A stretch of DNA of 41,858 nt from Aminobacter aganoensis (GTDB taxonomy: Bacteria > Pseudomonadota > Alphaproteobacteria > Rhizobiales > Rhizobiaceae), in NCBI RefSeq assembly GCF_014206975.1, contig NZ_JACHOU010000028.1, forward strand, positions 1-41,858, in the 5' to 3' direction. Of this stretch, positions 12,598 through 18,211 are shown piece by piece (position 1 is the stretch's first letter; each line of letters opens with the position of its first letter). Below the pieces are notes generated by a model. That model was not told where the DNA came from. It saw only the letters and a program-made list of their open reading frames with translations, and ran no database searches. Made by a program: the position numbers and the translations under genes.

Positions 12598-12898
12598 CTT
12601 GCAACTTCCTTCTGGCGCCGCGCGAACCTTTCGGACGCTGCACGCGCATCTCATCTTGTGTTGGCGCCAGACTATCAGCGCCGGCCCCGATCACCAAGGC
12701 CCGCCGGCGCTGAAATTTGGCAACGCGGCACGGCGCCATCTGCTGGCCCGCTGCCTGGCCTGTCGAAAACCGCTGCTCGGGTTGAATAGCCGGCTTCGAT
12801 GAGGCAAAGCTTGAGGACGAGCCGGTCGTGCGGGCGGACGCATAGCCACAACGAGGGACTGAAACGCCAGACCGAAAGGAACGGGCAAGCGCTGCTGC
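12598..12898. other. Divergent intergenic region, no gene seen
   Basis: About 300 bp between the Ppx/GppA-like gene and the YbhN-like gene. I see no convincing coding frame, RNA gene or repeat. It should carry the two divergent promoters, but no strong -35/-10 pair stands out. Confidence 0.5.
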
Positions 12899-13843
12899 AT
12901 GAAGATCAAGGACTTTATCTGGCCCGTCATCGGGCTCGCCGCCGTCGCCGTATCCGCCTGGCTGCTCTATCATGAATGGCGCGAAATCTCCCTCGACGAT
13001 GTCTGGGACGGCCTGACCGCCATCCCCCTACACGGCTGGATCCTCGCCGCGATCAGTTCGATCGTCGCCTATGGCGCGCTGGCCGGCTATGACCACATCG
13101 CGCTCCTGCATGTCGGCAAGCGTGTGTCGTGGTTCTTCGTCACCGTCTGCTCCTTCACCACCTACGCGCTGTCGCACAATATCGGCGGCTCGGTATTTTC
13201 GGGCGCGGTGATCCGCTATCGCGCCTATGCCTCCAAGGGGCTGACCGGCCAGGAGGTCGGCGTGCTCGTCGGCATCTGCTGGTTCACCTTCGTGCTTTCG
13301 AGCGTGTTCGTCGGCGGCGTGGTGATTCTGCTCGAGCCTGGCCTGCTCGACCGCTACACAGAGGGCAGCTACGAAGCATGGTGGATCGCACTGGGCGTTG
13401 CCATGCTGCTGTCGGTCGGTGCCTACGTCTTCGGCAGCTGGCTGCATCTCAAGCCGCTCGCCATCCGCAGCTTCCGCCTGCATTATCCGGCGCTGCCGAT
13501 CGTGGCGCGCCAGCTGATCATCGGTCCGCTGGAAATCCTGGCTGCCGCGGCGATCATCTATTTCGCCCTGCCCGCCGAGCACAACCCGGGCTACCTGATC
13601 GTGCTCGGCATCTTCCTGTTCTCGTTTGCGGTGGCGCAGGCCTCGCATGCGCCGGGCGGACTGGGCGTGCTCGAAGTGGTGTTCCTTACCGGCCTGTCGG
13701 AAATGGATCCGGCGGCCGTGCTCGCCGCGCTTTTGGTCTTCAGGCTGTTCTACCTCATCATCCCGCTCATTCTCGGGATCATGGCGGTGCTTGCCTTCGA
13801 GCATTCGCAATTCGGCCGGGGCACCAAAAAGGACGAGGTCTGA
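12899..13843 (+). CDS. Lysylphosphatidylglycerol synthase TM-domain / YbhN-like protein
   Basis: A 314-aa inner-membrane protein with about eight hydrophobic segments. It has the conserved features of the MprF-type transmembrane (flippase-like) family: ALSHNIGGSVFSGAVIRYR after helix 3, then SHAPGGLGVLEVVFL and the Arg in VFRLFYLIIPLILG. There is no aminoacyl-transferase domain, so it is the stand-alone YbhN/UPF0104 form; such proteins are associated with lipid handling, but the substrate is unknown. It sits 114 bp upstream of tRNA-Gln on the same strand. Confidence 0.85.
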   Translation: MKIKDFIWPVIGLAAVAVSAWLLYHEWREISLDDVWDGLTAIPLHGWILAAISSIVAYGALAGYDHIALLHVGKRVSWFFVTVCSFTTYALSHNIGGSVFSGAVIRYRAYASKGLTGQEVGVLVGICWFTFVLSSVFVGGVVILLEPGLLDRYTEGSYEAWWIALGVAMLLSVGAYVFGSWLHLKPLAIRSFRLHYPALPIVARQLIIGPLEILAAAAIIYFALPAEHNPGYLIVLGIFLFSFAVAQASHAPGGLGVLEVVFLTGLSEMDPAAVLAALLVFRLFYLIIPLILGIMAVLAFEHSQFGRGTKKDEV

Positions 13844-13957
13844 AAACCAAAATTGCCGCAGCCGGTGGGGTTGACTATTTCCCGGCTCCGGCTACAAGGC
13901 GCGCACAGGTGGCCGCGTCCAACGCGACCCGCCGGCGCCGGACAAGCTTCGGCCTGC

Positions 13958-14031
13958 TGGGGAATAGGTTAACGGTAGACCCACGGACTCTGACTCCGTT
14001 AGTCCTGGTTCGAATCCAGGTTCCCCAGCCA
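13958..14031 (+). tRNA. tRNA-Gln (anticodon CTG)
   Basis: A complete 74-nt cloverleaf. Acceptor TGGGGAA pairs with TTCCCCA, the anticodon stem ACGGA/TCCGT encloses CTCTGAC (anticodon CTG), the T arm is CCTGG-TTCGAAT-CCAGG, and the discriminator G is followed by an encoded CCA. Its 3' end is the attachment site of the integrated element, and the tRNA stays intact at attL. Confidence 0.97.
14015..14031 (+). repeat. attL core (17 bp)
   Basis: TCCAGGTTCCCCAGCCA is identical to 32006-32022 and diverges on both sides. It covers the T-arm 3' strand, the acceptor 3' strand and CCA of tRNA-Gln, the classic target for tyrosine integrases. Confidence 0.93.
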
Positions 14032-14082
14032 CTGAACTTTTTTTGAATAAAACCAGCCACTTAGGTCCGACGCGAAAATCGC

Positions 14083-14101
14083 AACCGGAACAGTTTTCCG
14101 G
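14083..14101. repeat. Candidate arm-type integrase site at attL
   Basis: AACCGGAACAGTT (14083-14095) recurs exactly at 31923-31935 near attR, and here it continues into an inverted TTCCGG. It lies about 50 bp inside the attL core. Shared short motifs inside both att sites are typical of arm-type integrase binding sites; binding is inferred. Confidence 0.5.
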
Positions 14102-14179
14102 CGCACAAAACCGGATCAATGGCCAGGTTGCGCTCTCATCTTCCCTACCTCACAATTCGATTCTTGCGTGGGGGAAAGC

Positions 14180-14623
14180 ATGGATCAAGAGAGGCTAAGG
14201 CAGGTATGGCGCCAGACCAAGATCCCTGTCGTTATTCGGCGTGATGAGAAGGGCCACAAGTTGCGGGTGCGCCTCCCATATGACGATAACAACCGGAAAT
14301 GGCTAAACACGGTCGGAAAGTCGTCGGTAACGTGGATCGACGGCAAGAGCTACTGGGAGCTTCCCCGGAGCTGGTTCAACAGCTTCGTTAATCGCGCCTT
14401 AGAACGCCACGGCAAGCTCTACGTGATTCAGCCCTATCGGGAGCAAGAGAAGTGCGCCAGGAAGTGCATGGAAGCCATGGGCCACGAATGCAATTGCTCG
14501 TGCATGGGGAAGAATCACGGAGCGGGCGTCAACGGGAGTTGGTTTGAAGTATCGGATACGTTCGCCACGCGCTGGAATGAGAAGGAAATCGCTTGCCGAT
14601 TGATGGTCGCCAAAGGCCGTTAA
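14180..14623 (+). CDS. Cys-rich phage-associated hypothetical protein
   Basis: A 147-aa soluble protein of unknown function. The N-terminal half is basic with a W-L-N / W-x-D-G-K-S-Y-W-E-L pattern. The C-terminal half has a Cys/His cluster (CARKCMEAMGHECNCSCMGK, about residues 91-110, followed by NHG) that probably binds zinc; similar CxCSCMGxNHG patches occur in proteins of integrated elements. The ATG at 14180 has GGGGGA upstream; a GTG at 14168 would itself lie within that site. It is the first gene inside attL, the only plus-strand gene at this end, and its stop overlaps that of the convergent membrane-protein gene by 4 bp. Confidence 0.72.
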   Translation: MDQERLRQVWRQTKIPVVIRRDEKGHKLRVRLPYDDNNRKWLNTVGKSSVTWIDGKSYWELPRSWFNSFVNRALERHGKLYVIQPYREQEKCARKCMEAMGHECNCSCMGKNHGAGVNGSWFEVSDTFATRWNEKEIACRLMVAKGR

Positions 14624-15195
14624 CGCCCAGCCTCTCCTGAAGGGTCTTTGATAATCGCCAAGCGATAAACCGCGAGTGCAGCGGCAATCATCAGAATGAC
14701 AGAATAGACCAGCAAAAAGCAGCCTATAAACGAGCCGACCAAACTGACGCAAAGGAATATTTTTCGAGCGGATGGCTCATACACTTCCACGACCTTCATA
14801 AGGTCGAATAGCCAAGTCCCTTGATACAAGAAAGCCCACGCAAGGCATACCACTTGGATAAATATGTAGTGAAAGAAGACAGCGTTAATTGCCTCCAAAT
14901 AACTCACGCCATGCGGCGCTGCAACTTGCCGCAAAGCACCCTTTATTCGCCCGCCGACTATGCTGAAAATGATCGCATAAGTTCCAAGGCTGAAGCCGAG
15001 AAGACTAGGGATAAGGTTCTCTGCCTTCTCGATCCATTTTGGCTCCACCCATAGAGAATAGCTTAAGCCGGTGATCAAGATCGCAAGCCCGAAGAACGGG
15101 GATGCGAGCATCCCCGTTATTCCACCGTAGGCACGTCGATAGCGATTCAGCCACTTGAAAAGCGTTCCCCATGGCGCGAACCAGCGACGAATCAT
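14620..15195 (-). CDS. Four-TM protein, second gene of the DUF4747-like unit
   Basis: A 191-aa membrane protein with about four helices (near 28-50, 61-82, 105-125, 145-178) and short ends. I recognise no family. It starts two bases after the stop of the DUF4747-like gene (TAG-CG-ATG), so the two are almost certainly translationally coupled and act together. A soluble protein followed by a small multi-TM protein is a common layout for defence systems with a membrane effector; that reading is inference from architecture and position next to attL. Confidence 0.75.
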   Translation of the reverse strand: MIRRWFAPWGTLFKWLNRYRRAYGGITGMLASPFFGLAILITGLSYSLWVEPKWIEKAENLIPSLLGFSLGTYAIIFSIVGGRIKGALRQVAAPHGVSYLEAINAVFFHYIFIQVVCLAWAFLYQGTWLFDLMKVVEVYEPSARKIFLCVSLVGSFIGCFLLVYSVILMIAAALAVYRLAIIKDPSGEAGR

Positions 15196-15197
15196 CG

Positions 15198-16067
15198 CTA
15201 TTGCCCCGCATTTCTGCGGGCAGGAATTAGTCCGAAAAACGCGCTCCGCTCACTTTGCTGTTCGGGGTCATAGCGGTCGTGCAATTCTTTCGGAAAATTC
15301 TCGCTATTCAGGCGCACGGCCCCTCTTTCATCCCGACCGACCACCTCCACCGTTCCGTTTTCGAGCGCAACCTTGCTAATTTTCTTAATATCGTCGTCGG
15401 GTTTTATCGATCCATTCCCTTCCGATTTATAAGACACTGAGAACTCCCTACTGCCAGTGCTTTCTAGGTGCTTCTCAATATTAGACTCAAAATTGTCGTC
15501 GAATATGTCAGTATTCGGCTTAAGGATTTTTATATTTATCTCTTTTATTCGCTTAATTGCAAACATCGATTCAAGAGAAGACTTATCTTGAACAATTGTT
15601 ATTTTTGCCTCACCGAATTCGTTAGCGACTTCCGACCGAACCGATAACCCATTGAAAAAACGGAGCGCGGAACCCGCAGTAAGCACCTTACCCTTTGAGT
15701 AAGTTTGAAAATATATCTTGTGCTCCTGCACGTCGAAATAGAAATAGAACGCTGCAGCATTTGGAAATAGATTATGCGGGATATTTATCTCTGAAATATC
15801 CTCATCAGTTGCTTCTGCCATATGTTCGGAATTGAACCAATTTCCATCACCGTCAAATTTGACAAAAGTAGTGATTGCGCCGGTGATGACATTGCTCGCC
15901 GCACCGGAACGATCCAGACTGGATATCATCCCGTGCCGATCCCCATGCACTTGCGCAATCAATCGCTTGGAATAGATCGACTGCATCCACTGCATATAGA
16001 TTTCCGGCGAATGCGGGTGGAGTCGAACATTCAACGCCGATGCGGAAACCTTAACTTTTCGTGCCAT
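15198..16067 (-). CDS. DUF4747-like protein
   Basis: A 289-aa soluble protein. The N-terminus (RKVKVSASALNVRLHPHSPE, then VHGDRHGMISSLD and ITTFVKFDGDGNWF) and the middle part (FYFYFDVQEHKIYFQTYSKG) fit my memory of the DUF4747 family, found in phage and accessory regions; no function is established to my knowledge. The C-terminal third is polar and charged. Base composition is clearly richer in A+T than the neighbours, a sign of recent acquisition. Two adjacent ATGs (16070, 16067) follow a GGGGGA; I chose the second for spacing. The four-TM gene follows after 2 nt. Confidence 0.7.
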   Translation of the reverse strand: MARKVKVSASALNVRLHPHSPEIYMQWMQSIYSKRLIAQVHGDRHGMISSLDRSGAASNVITGAITTFVKFDGDGNWFNSEHMAEATDEDISEINIPHNLFPNAAAFYFYFDVQEHKIYFQTYSKGKVLTAGSALRFFNGLSVRSEVANEFGEAKITIVQDKSSLESMFAIKRIKEINIKILKPNTDIFDDNFESNIEKHLESTGSREFSVSYKSEGNGSIKPDDDIKKISKVALENGTVEVVGRDERGAVRLNSENFPKELHDRYDPEQQSERSAFFGLIPARRNAGQ

Positions 16068-16142
16068 CATTCCCCCAATTCTTTAGCCCGTCTTCGGAAG
16101 CTATATGAATGAGGCCTTTTTCTTCAATCCCCTAAACAGATA

Positions 16143-16168
16143 AAGCCCGCCGGTTGAGCGGCGGGCTT
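16143..16168 (-). terminator. Intrinsic terminator-like hairpin
   Basis: AAGCCCGCCG and CGGCGGGCTT make a perfect 10-bp stem with a 6-nt loop. Read on the minus strand it ends in GCTTTAT, so it would terminate the 194-aa gene before the DUF4747-like cassette. The T-run is short. Confidence 0.6.
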
Positions 16169-16191
16169 GCGGTCAGACGCTACCAGGCGGC

Positions 16192-16248
16192 TTACGCGTT
16201 GAATCCTTCAGCGAGCGAGCCGCTGTAGTCCATGTATACTTCGCCCAT
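16192..16248 (-). CDS. Possible 18-residue micro-ORF
   Basis: ATG at 16248 lies two bases after the TAG of the 194-aa gene (TAG-CG-ATG) and runs to TAA at 16192, encoding MGEVYMDYSGSLAEGFNA. The spacing would allow re-initiation, and the terminator hairpin follows. It is too short to support by composition; it may be chance. Confidence 0.25.
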   Translation of the reverse strand: MGEVYMDYSGSLAEGFNA

Positions 16249-16250
16249 CG

Positions 16251-16835
16251 CTACACCGCACATGCTGATCGCCCCAGATCGGCAGGGATCGTGTTCCGGC
16301 CGGAAAGGTCGTGGAGCATTCCCTTGATCCAGTCACGCGACGATACGGCCGCGAGAGGATAAGTGTTGATCACGCGACCGTGGAAGGTGCGCGGCATACC
16401 GATTGCTGTCAAAGCCTCGACAAGTTCACCGGTCATCTTGCGGTCGGACATCCGGGTAAGATCAAGGTAACGCTTGAGTGTATCGCGCAAGTCCCGACTC
16501 TCAGCACGATGAAGTGCCCTAGCCGTTTCAAGCATCAGGTTGGGGACGCCACGGGCGTCAATATAGGCGTCGCGTATATGGCGCAAAGCCTGCACAGCGC
16601 CCTCCATCTTATCCACCTTCTCATCAAGCGACGAAATGATGAATTCGTCGGTAGCGTGAGGATCATGCACAAGTGCCGCGATCTCGCCCACAAATGCATC
16701 TGCCCCGTCCACGTCCACTTCAACGCGCCCGAGTGCGTCAATGCCTGCGGGGCTAGCCAAGACCTCCTGAAATGAGGCCCTCGCGTCCTGGCTGTTTGCC
16801 AGTGCGTTCGGCGAAGTGCTATTGGTGTCGTTCAT
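16251..16835 (-). CDS. Hypothetical element protein, 194 aa
   Basis: An acidic, mostly helical soluble protein that I do not recognise. Heptad-like stretches (DEKVDKMEGAVQALRHIRDA, then LHRAESRDLRDTLKRYLDL) suggest coiled-coil or oligomerising helices; there is no clear helix-turn-helix or catalytic motif. The ATG at 16835 has GGAG eight bases upstream. It lies between the small 56-aa gene and the cargo cassette, the place where such elements often keep regulators. A strong inverted repeat (16890-16935) and an AAGTTATCTAAG motif (17081) lie in its upstream region. Confidence 0.65.
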   Translation of the reverse strand: MNDTNSTSPNALANSQDARASFQEVLASPAGIDALGRVEVDVDGADAFVGEIAALVHDPHATDEFIISSLDEKVDKMEGAVQALRHIRDAYIDARGVPNLMLETARALHRAESRDLRDTLKRYLDLTRMSDRKMTGELVEALTAIGMPRTFHGRVINTYPLAAVSSRDWIKGMLHDLSGRNTIPADLGRSACAV

Positions 16836-16889
16836 CGCTGGATCTCCATTGCTGCGATGTGTCGGCAGGTGAAGCGCCTGCCTCGCTTA

Positions 16890-16935
16890 TCTGTCGGTTC
16901 GGGTGCGGGTTCCAATCGACGCCCGAACCGACAGA
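16890..16935. repeat. 14-bp perfect inverted repeat upstream of the 194-aa gene
   Basis: TCTGTCGGTTCGGG (16890-16903) and CCCGAACCGACAGA (16922-16935) are perfect inverted arms around an 18-nt centre. No T-run follows on either strand. It could be a leader hairpin or an operator in the 5' region of the minus-strand gene. Confidence 0.6.
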
Positions 16936-17080
16936 ATTCCCAGACAGACGCGCATCGCCCCACGGACGCATAACGCGGCCGGGCGAACCTGCTTCGATTT
17001 GGGGAATACCTATAAGTCACAAGTGACGTTGGTTTTCACTAGGATTTTTTAGGAATTTTAAGGAATGCCGTATTTTCAAT

Positions 17081-17092
17081 AAGTTATCTAAG
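17081..17092. promoter_or_regulatory. Operator-like motif upstream of the 194-aa gene
   Basis: AAGTTATCTAAG shares the core found in the cluster at 17332-17380 upstream of the 56-aa gene. The same motif near two transcription units suggests one regulator; the regulator is not identified. Confidence 0.35.
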
Positions 17093-17096
17093 AGCG

Positions 17097-17267
17097 TCAG
17101 CCCGCCAAGCCTTGAATGCTCGCTGGCCAGACGCCGCCGATCTCACCAAGCGCCTCTTGAATCTTCTCAATGTTAGGGCCGCCATCCATCGGCGACGGCT
17201 CGATCCCAGCGAGCGCGTTCACCAGCTTCCAATAAGTTTCGTTCGGCAGGTAGTTGTCAGTAGGCAT
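17097..17267 (-). CDS. Small hypothetical protein, 56 aa
   Basis: The frame begins MPTDNYLPNETYWKLVNALA and ends IGGVWPASIQGLAG before TGA at 17097. An AGGAA lies about 6 bases before the ATG at 17267, and a promoter with a perfect TTGACA lies upstream (17300-17328). No signal peptide or membrane segment is present and I do not recognise a family. A regulated promoter of its own in the control region suggests an early or regulatory role for the element, by inference. Confidence 0.6.
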   Translation of the reverse strand: MPTDNYLPNETYWKLVNALAGIEPSPMDGGPNIEKIQEALGEIGGVWPASIQGLAG

Positions 17268-17299
17268 GCTGTATTCCTGTGATGCTGATTTGCGCCGGG

Positions 17300-17380
17300 A
17301 ATGTGAGTCATCACGGAATCGCTGTCAAGACAGATAACTTAATAAATTCAATCACTTAGATAAGTAAACGCTGACTTATC
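17300..17380 (-). promoter_or_regulatory. Promoter and operator cluster of the 56-aa gene
   Basis: On the minus strand, TTGACA (17323-17328), a 17-bp spacer and CACATT (17300-17305) form a promoter. Immediately upstream are related motifs: AGATAACTTA (17332-17341), the palindrome ACTTAGATAAGT (17354-17365) and ACTTATC (17374-17380). They resemble a multi-site operator read by one protein. Confidence 0.5.
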
Positions 17381-17398
17381 ATCATGTGCGGTGTCGGC

Positions 17399-17432
17399 AA
17401 AAAAAGCCGCCCGGGGATACCTTCCGGGCGGC
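17399..17432 (-). terminator. Strong intrinsic terminator
   Basis: On the minus strand GCCGCCCGG, a 9-nt loop and CCGGGCGGC are followed by seven T. It ends transcripts coming from the 17.4-18.2 kb region and insulates the 56-aa gene's promoter from the late operon. Confidence 0.88.
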
Positions 17433-17469
17433 AGAGAGACAGAGTGTTTCAATTGGAAGATCTCAACGA

Positions 17470-17485
17470 CGACAGTATAGCAAAA
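17470..17485. repeat. 16-bp direct repeat, copy 1
   Basis: CGACAGTATAGCAAAA is identical to 18154-18169 and the two copies flank the candidate structured RNA. On the minus strand it reads TTTTGCTATACTGTCG, with a TATACT that could serve as a -10 element. This copy lies 38 bp upstream of the terminator. Confidence 0.7.
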
Positions 17486-17661
17486 TTACAGACAACTTGC
17501 ATGTCCGGACAAGCTTTTTCCTTCATGGATTCAGTTGGTTAAATCGAACGTTCGCCTTCGGCTCACCTGCGCGGTCGCTTCGCTTCCTTGCTCGCGCTTC
17601 GCGCGAACCTGTAGTCAGCCTGTTGTAGGCAACCCCACCAAATCCCTGCAGAGGCTGACTT

Positions 17662-17709
17662 TCCCCTGTCATGAAAGCGAAGGGTGATCGCCGCTTTCAT
17701 GACAGGGGA
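17662..17709. repeat. 18-bp perfect inverted repeat
   Basis: TCCCCTGTCATGAAAGCG (17662-17679) and its exact reverse complement (17692-17709) surround a 12-nt loop. It is the longest stem in the candidate RNA and stacks directly on the 9-bp helix ending at 17660. No T-run follows, so a terminator is unlikely. Confidence 0.85.
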
Positions 17710-18153
17710 TTCTTAGATGGGTCTGCATCGTCAGTGGTGAAGAGGCTAAGCTTGATAAGCCGGCGTGGTGGTATCCATTGACCACGCAAATACCTCCGAA
17801 TCCTGATCCTGGGATCAATACGGTTACGGGCTCGCCGTAGCGAGTTCCGAGCACCATGCGCGACTTACCTTCAATCGCGACATGGCCGGTGTTGTGGTTC
17901 CACAATCTAGGGACTCACAGAGCACCGTCTTGTTGGCAGATTTTACGCTGAGAGAGCGTCGGCTCTAACTAAACCGGGCGTCCGTGCATTTTCTGACGGG
18001 GAGCTGTCGGTTCAATCTTCCGTTCGATCTGGCTATCTCATCGCGCCGGTCGGTCGGGGAAACCCCTCATGTCCCGGTTATCGCGGAAATAGTCTAGCGC
18101 CAGTATGGCCCTTACCCGATTATCAACCCGGGCGGACTTTTGCTCTGTCAGGT

Positions 18154-18169
18154 CGACAGTATAGCAAAA
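18154..18169. repeat. 16-bp direct repeat, copy 2
   Basis: This is the second CGACAGTATAGCAAAA. On the minus strand it starts inside the TTTT of the hairpin after the tape-measure gene and would place a TATACT box just before the candidate RNA. No good -35 stands out. Confidence 0.7.
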
Positions 18170-18211
18170 CGTCGGATGCAATGCAGATGTTTTGCGCGCA
18201 TCCGACGTTTT
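18166..18211 (-). terminator. Hairpin overlapping the tape-measure stop codon
   Basis: AAAACGTCGGATGC and GCATCCGACGTTTT form a perfect 14-bp stem with an 18-nt loop. Its 5' arm on the minus strand includes the tape-measure TAA, and the 3' arm ends in TTTT. It could be a weak terminator or an mRNA 3'-end or processing structure between the late operon and the candidate RNA. Confidence 0.55.

Larger units (their letters stand above)
17399..18153 (-). ncRNA. Candidate large structured RNA (about 0.75 kb)
   Basis: No convincing protein is encoded here, but the minus strand is dense in perfect helices. They include: 18145-18149/18155-18159; nested CGCG, CCGG and GGGG blocks at 18042-18085; 17945-17959; 17892-17905; a 10-bp stem with one bulge at 17854-17885; a stem with a C(UACG)G tetraloop at 17831-17844; 17804-17817; overlapping pairs at 17763-17794; an 18-bp stem at 17662-17709 directly beside a 9-bp stem 17613-17621/17652-17660; and 17592-17606. 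A strong terminator gives a defined 3' end. Large phage RNAs such as GOLLD and ROOL have this size and setting, but I cannot show homology to either. The 5' end is uncertain. Confidence 0.45.

Noticed and set aside
17763-17794. Fully formed H-type pseudoknot
   Set aside because: With a 2-nt first loop and no third loop the two helices cannot easily coexist; alternative pairing is more likely.
17399-18211. Group I or group II intron, or retron/DGR RNA
   Set aside because: I find no P7 GACUA/UAGUC pairing in order, no group II domain V, and no reverse transcriptase in the window.
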